DNA from: a virus
Virus record (IMG/VR): IMGVR_UViG_3300044966_000278
Span: 1-32,256 of that record
DNA length: 32,256 bases
Direction: 5' to 3' (one strand)
A program made the position numbers and the translations under genes. Shown piece after piece: positions 29,131 to 32,256 of the stretch; the stretch's first letter is position 1; the number at the start of each line of letters is the position of its first letter. A model generated the notes under the pieces. That model was not told where the DNA came from, ran no database searches, and saw nothing but the letters and a program-made list of their open reading frames with translations.

Positions 29131-30146
29131 TGGCGAAGCCTAAGAAAACAATTCCCGGCCCGTACGATACGCCGTTTATGAACAGGCGTCAGCGTGAGCA
29201 GAAGGCTCAGCAGACAGCGCGAGATGCGGTTGAGAGCGTTGCGCAGATTGATGCTCGTCGTCAGCGCGAGGAACTTGCTGCTCAGGGGATTACGCAGTCG
29301 TTTCAGGATATGCTGCGCGAGCAGGCTAATGCTCAGACTAATCGTCTTGCTGCTATTCAGGCTTCTGCTGGTCAGAATGTTGGTGCTGGTACGCTGGCTT
29401 CTTCGATTGCTGGCACTACGCAGGCTGCTGATCTTGCGCCGCGTCTTGCTGCTGGTCGTGGTACGGAGATTGTTGCTGATGTTAATGCTCGTGCTTCGCA
29501 GGCGCGTAAGGAGCGGGCGCAGGATTTTCGTAAGTATCTGACGCAGGCTCGTGCTGATGTGGAGGCTGGTGAGCGCGAGAAGCAGGCTGCGCGGATTGAG
29601 TCTGCTGCTACTGCTAAGGCTTATGATCTGAAGTTGAAGGATTATGAGCGCAGTAATTACGAGTCTGATCGTAATTATGATCTTGCTGTGGCTAGGTACG
29701 AGTCGCAGTTGGCTAAGGTTGACACTGGCAAGATTGATGATCTGATCCCGACGTTCTCTACTATGGCTAAGGATCTTGCTTCGAAGAAGGGTACTGGCGC
29801 TTACGAGGGCGAGGTAACGTACGTTAACTCTGTTACCGGTAAGAGGGAGACGCTTCCTGTGAGTGGTGTTGACTTTAAGCCTGCTGGTAAGTCTCAGGCT
29901 CAGCGTGATGCTTTTTGGAAGAGTTACATTGAGAAGAAAATTGGTGCCAAGATCTCTGGTATTCCTGTGCGTACTGTTGAGCGTGGCTCTACAAAGACTC
30001 CTCCGCTTGATATTGCGAAGGCAATGTTTGATTCTGCCGGAACCCTTGGGTCGTTCAGTACGGCTGAGATTTATCAGGCAATTATGCGAACGCCCTTTGG
30101 CATGATGAATGCCGCTGCGGTGCGAGAGGCGTATCAGGGGATGTAA
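29130..30146 (+). CDS. putative internal virion protein with coiled coil, 338 aa
   Basis: MAKPKKTIPGPYDTPFMNRRQ then some 170 residues rich in Ala, Gln, Arg and Glu that form long helices (REELAAQGITQSFQDMLREQANAQ, ARKERAQDFRKYLTQARADVEA), a globular region with VNSVTGKRETLPVSGVDFK and a helical end. It resembles the coiled-coil internal or ejection proteins that precede the largest gene in podovirus genomes. No catalytic motif is seen. Confidence 0.6.
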   Translation: MAKPKKTIPGPYDTPFMNRRQREQKAQQTARDAVESVAQIDARRQREELAAQGITQSFQDMLREQANAQTNRLAAIQASAGQNVGAGTLASSIAGTTQAADLAPRLAAGRGTEIVADVNARASQARKERAQDFRKYLTQARADVEAGEREKQAARIESAATAKAYDLKLKDYERSNYESDRNYDLAVARYESQLAKVDTGKIDDLIPTFSTMAKDLASKKGTGAYEGEVTYVNSVTGKRETLPVSGVDFKPAGKSQAQRDAFWKSYIEKKIGAKISGIPVRTVERGSTKTPPLDIAKAMFDSAGTLGSFSTAEIYQAIMRTPFGMMNAAAVREAYQGM

Positions 30147-30147
30147 C

Positions 30148-32256
30148 TTGCCCCCGACTCCTCGCGACCCAAAGAAGCCAGTCATCATCACCTCGGGGCC
30201 GGGCCGTCCCGCTCCGATCAAGAAGCAGCCACTCCCGGCTTACGGGCCGTACAAGTTGCCGCTTACGGATGTTGAGAAGCGCATTGTTATTAAGAAGCGC
30301 ACGCCTAAGTACATTGATACGCCGCAGGGGAGGATCGCTACTGGTGGTGGTGGCGTTGGATTCTTTACTAAGGGCGACAAGGGTAAGATCATGGGGCGCG
30401 TTCGTGAGCGTGCCATGGAGCGCGAGGGTGCGTTGCGCGACAAGGTTGAGCGTCAGCGCGTTGCTGCGTCGGAGCCTCGGCTTGCTGCTCCGCCGTTGCC
30501 TAGCCTGAAGAGCGTTGTTCGCGAAAAGAAGAAGGAAGATTCTGACACGGGTTTTCTTGAGGGCCTTGCTGACGACATTGGTCTTGACGACTTTTATCGG
30601 GACAATGTTCTCCCGACGGTTGGCCGTGCTTTTGGTCAGATGTTTGAGAATGCGAAGGAAACGTATGGCGTTAGCGTTGTCTCTCCGGGCCTAAACATTG
30701 CCCGTACTGTTGCTGACGCTACGGGTGTTAGTGACAAGATTGATGAGCCGTTTGATTATGCAGCAAACCTTGTCAAGGGTGGCGCTGGTATTGCGAAGAC
30801 GCAGGGCTTTGATCGCGCTAAGCCGTATGTTGCTGGTGTGATTGATGGTGCTTCGAAGTTGGGCAAGGGCGGAGTTGAGGCTGTTGGCAAGGTAGATGAT
30901 TTCTTGCAGACAGAGGTTCCTGTCTACGATTCTGTGAAGACGTGGACTGATCGTAACGCTGTGCAGCCGTCGAAGGATGCGGCTGTTGAAGTGTTGTCGC
31001 GTGTGACGGATCAGCCAATCAATAGGCGCATTGATAAGGCAGACGAGTTTGATCGTAACTTTGTTTATCAGGCCAACGATATTACGCAGCGCGGGATGGA
31101 GCGCGAGACTGCTGCTCCTCAGGAGCGCCGTGATGTGTGGGTGCAGATGGCGCTTGGCGAGTTCGACGACCCGGCTTGGGAGGGTTACAAGTCTCCGTTT
31201 ACTCGTGAGCAGTTGAACAGGATGTCGGATTACGAGTTGGCGAATGCTGCGTATGGTACGCATACGAGCACGATTGCTTCCTTGTTTGAGGCTGCTAAGA
31301 ATGATCTGAAGAAGATTGGCGCTATGCCTGCGGCGATTGGCGCGTTGTCGCGGCAGATTCAGGACGCGAATGACAAGGGTGATTTTCGCGGCCTTGGCAA
31401 CATGGCTGAGTTCCTTGTTCGTCAGGGCGTGTCGAACATGGTGGCGCTTAGTAAGGCGAACCTGTATGTGATGACTGGCGGGAAGGCTGGTAATTATCAG
31501 GATCTTGTTCGTGCTTTGCAGGCTGAGCCGATTCTGACTGGTCTTGATGTTGCCTCTACGGCAACGATTTATGGTAAGGCTGCCACGTTTGGCTTGAAGT
31601 CTGGCGGCGCTCTTACTAAGGCTGGCTCTATTGCTAGCCGCGTCCCGGGTGCCGTTCCTGCTGGCCGTGTTATTGCTCGTGGCGCTGAGGCTGCTGCCGC
31701 TCGTCCTATTGCCGGTGCTCCTCTTCGGGCTGCTGCTACGACTGGTCGCGGGTTGCGCCGCATCGCTGATGTTGAGGAGGTTCAGGTTCGCGATCCAGCC
31801 ATGGCTGCAGTTGGGGATATCGCTGGCGCAACGGTTGGTGCTGACCGCACGTTCAGGCCGTCCTCCTCGTTCTTCTCTAAGTCTGCTTCGCTTTTGCGCA
31901 AGCGGCTATACGAGGGGAACAACCCCGTTTCGCGTGCTATCTACAAGCGCGGAGAAGTCGCTGATGCTAGCAAGTTCCGCGCTATCGCGTCTGCTGTTGT
32001 CGAAGAGTTGGGAACTGAGCGTGCCGCTCCTGTCGTCAAGGCGTTCAAGGAGATCTTTGATGAGGATCCAAACGTGGCGTTGCGCGTCATGTGGGATCTC
32101 AGCGGTTCTGAATCGTTCAAGATGCCCGAGGGACTTGGCGGTCGGGTTGTCGATCTGACACCGGGTAAGCGCGCTGACGAGTTGGAGAGCGTACTTGCTG
32201 GGCAGTTGTGGGTTAGGCGTGCGGATAAGGGTGGTGATGATGCGTTTAGGTTTAGC
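30148..32256 (+). CDS. 5' part of a very large internal virion or ejection protein (runs off right edge)
   Basis: The frame is open for all 703 codons to the edge. The TTG at 30148 is the likely start, with AGGGG 7 bases upstream; the first ATG is 81 codons later. The N terminus is Pro/Lys/Arg-rich (PRDPKKPVIITSGPGRP), then comes a mixed helical region (DIGLDDFYRDNVLPTVGRAFGQ, FDYAANLVKGGAGIAKTQG) with Ala/Gly-rich amphipathic stretches (AGSIASRVPGAVPAG). Length, position and style match the huge ejection or multi-domain proteins of short-tailed phages. Enzyme domains may lie beyond the edge. Confidence 0.72.
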   Translation, partial: MPPTPRDPKKPVIITSGPGRPAPIKKQPLPAYGPYKLPLTDVEKRIVIKKRTPKYIDTPQGRIATGGGGVGFFTKGDKGKIMGRVRERAMEREGALRDKVERQRVAASEPRLAAPPLPSLKSVVREKKKEDSDTGFLEGLADDIGLDDFYRDNVLPTVGRAFGQMFENAKETYGVSVVSPGLNIARTVADATGVSDKIDEPFDYAANLVKGGAGIAKTQGFDRAKPYVAGVIDGASKLGKGGVEAVGKVDDFLQTEVPVYDSVKTWTDRNAVQPSKDAAVEVLSRVTDQPINRRIDKADEFDRNFVYQANDITQRGMERETAAPQERRDVWVQMALGEFDDPAWEGYKSPFTREQLNRMSDYELANAAYGTHTSTIASLFEAAKNDLKKIGAMPAAIGALSRQIQDANDKGDFRGLGNMAEFLVRQGVSNMVALSKANLYVMTGGKAGNYQDLVRALQAEPILTGLDVASTATIYGKAATFGLKSGGALTKAGSIASRVPGAVPAGRVIARGAEAAAARPIAGAPLRAAATTGRGLRRIADVEEVQVRDPAMAAVGDIAGATVGADRTFRPSSSFFSKSASLLRKRLYEGNNPVSRAIYKRGEVADASKFRAIASAVVEELGTERAAPVVKAFKEIFDEDPNVALRVMWDLSGSESFKMPEGLGGRVVDLTPGKRADELESVLAGQLWVRRADKGGDDAFRFS

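Noticed and set aside
29112-30221. 369-codon minus-strand frame opposite the coiled-coil gene
   Set aside because: Low-complexity Ser/Leu/Arg product, created by the Ala/Gln-rich sense strand.

Overview
The window is part of a tailed double-stranded DNA phage genome of about 55% GC. Genes lie back to back with many ATGA and TAATG overlaps, and they fall into two divergent blocks. The leftward (minus-strand) block, positions 1 to 11,086, carries recombination, DNA-modification and small early genes. The rightward (plus-strand) block, 11,657 to the end, carries packaging and virion genes. The structural set is a large terminase, a portal of about 580 residues, an acidic scaffold, an SU10-type (DUF5309-like) capsid protein, a P22 gp4-like adaptor, a 695-residue tail hub or propeller protein, and then receptor-binding proteins and large internal virion proteins. 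No tape measure, sheath or tail-tube gene is visible, so a short-tailed (podovirus-like) particle is the best reading. An Rpf-like muralytic domain and a GP88-like protein point to an actinobacterial host. This is inference, and nothing here identifies the host directly.

Leftward block. From 7,094 down to 1 is a tightly coupled series: several small unknown genes, a single-strand annealing protein, a Cas4/RecB-type nuclease with four Fe-S cysteines, a small membrane protein, SSB, a membrane-anchored Rpf-like hydrolase, a 25-residue membrane peptide, a RuvC-like resolvase, a tRNA-Gly-like gene with two extra bases, a Mu Mom-like DNA-modification protein and a zinc-ribbon protein. A 190-base gap at 6,168-6,358 holds five consecutive hairpins. 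Two of them have 10-base loops that differ at only one position.

From 7,170 to 11,086 are mostly single small genes plus a DUF932 protein and a GP88-like protein. Six of these genes or gene groups are preceded by the same 70-85 base cassette: two 11-base repeats (AATCCTTACAA in gene sense), a dyad, a -10-like box, TACACC and a GAAGGG-type leader before the ATG. Stop codons of upstream-lying genes fall inside the repeats. The GAAGGGG leader is complementary to the twin hairpin loops at 6.2 kb, which suggests one regulatory system made of a cassette family and a structured RNA. This is the most interesting feature of the window. At 10,401-10,443 there is also a tRNA acceptor/T-arm minihelix without D or anticodon arms.

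Divergent region 11,170-11,656. No gene is visible. It holds a plus-strand terminator-like hairpin, another hairpin, and a cluster of TGTA-type repeats leading to a 19-base palindrome at the start of the late block.

Rightward block. In order: an unknown first gene, a putative small terminase, a 46-residue protein, large terminase, DUF6321-like protein, tiny basic proteins, a Met/Pro/Gln-rich protein, a small virion protein, portal, scaffold, major capsid protein, a strong terminator, connector/tail genes, three different tail-fibre proteins in a row (double collar plus C1q-like, glycine-rich, and 'NGSFNVWQRG' type), low-complexity basic and proline-rich proteins, a coiled-coil internal protein, and a very long frame that begins at a TTG and is still open at the right edge.
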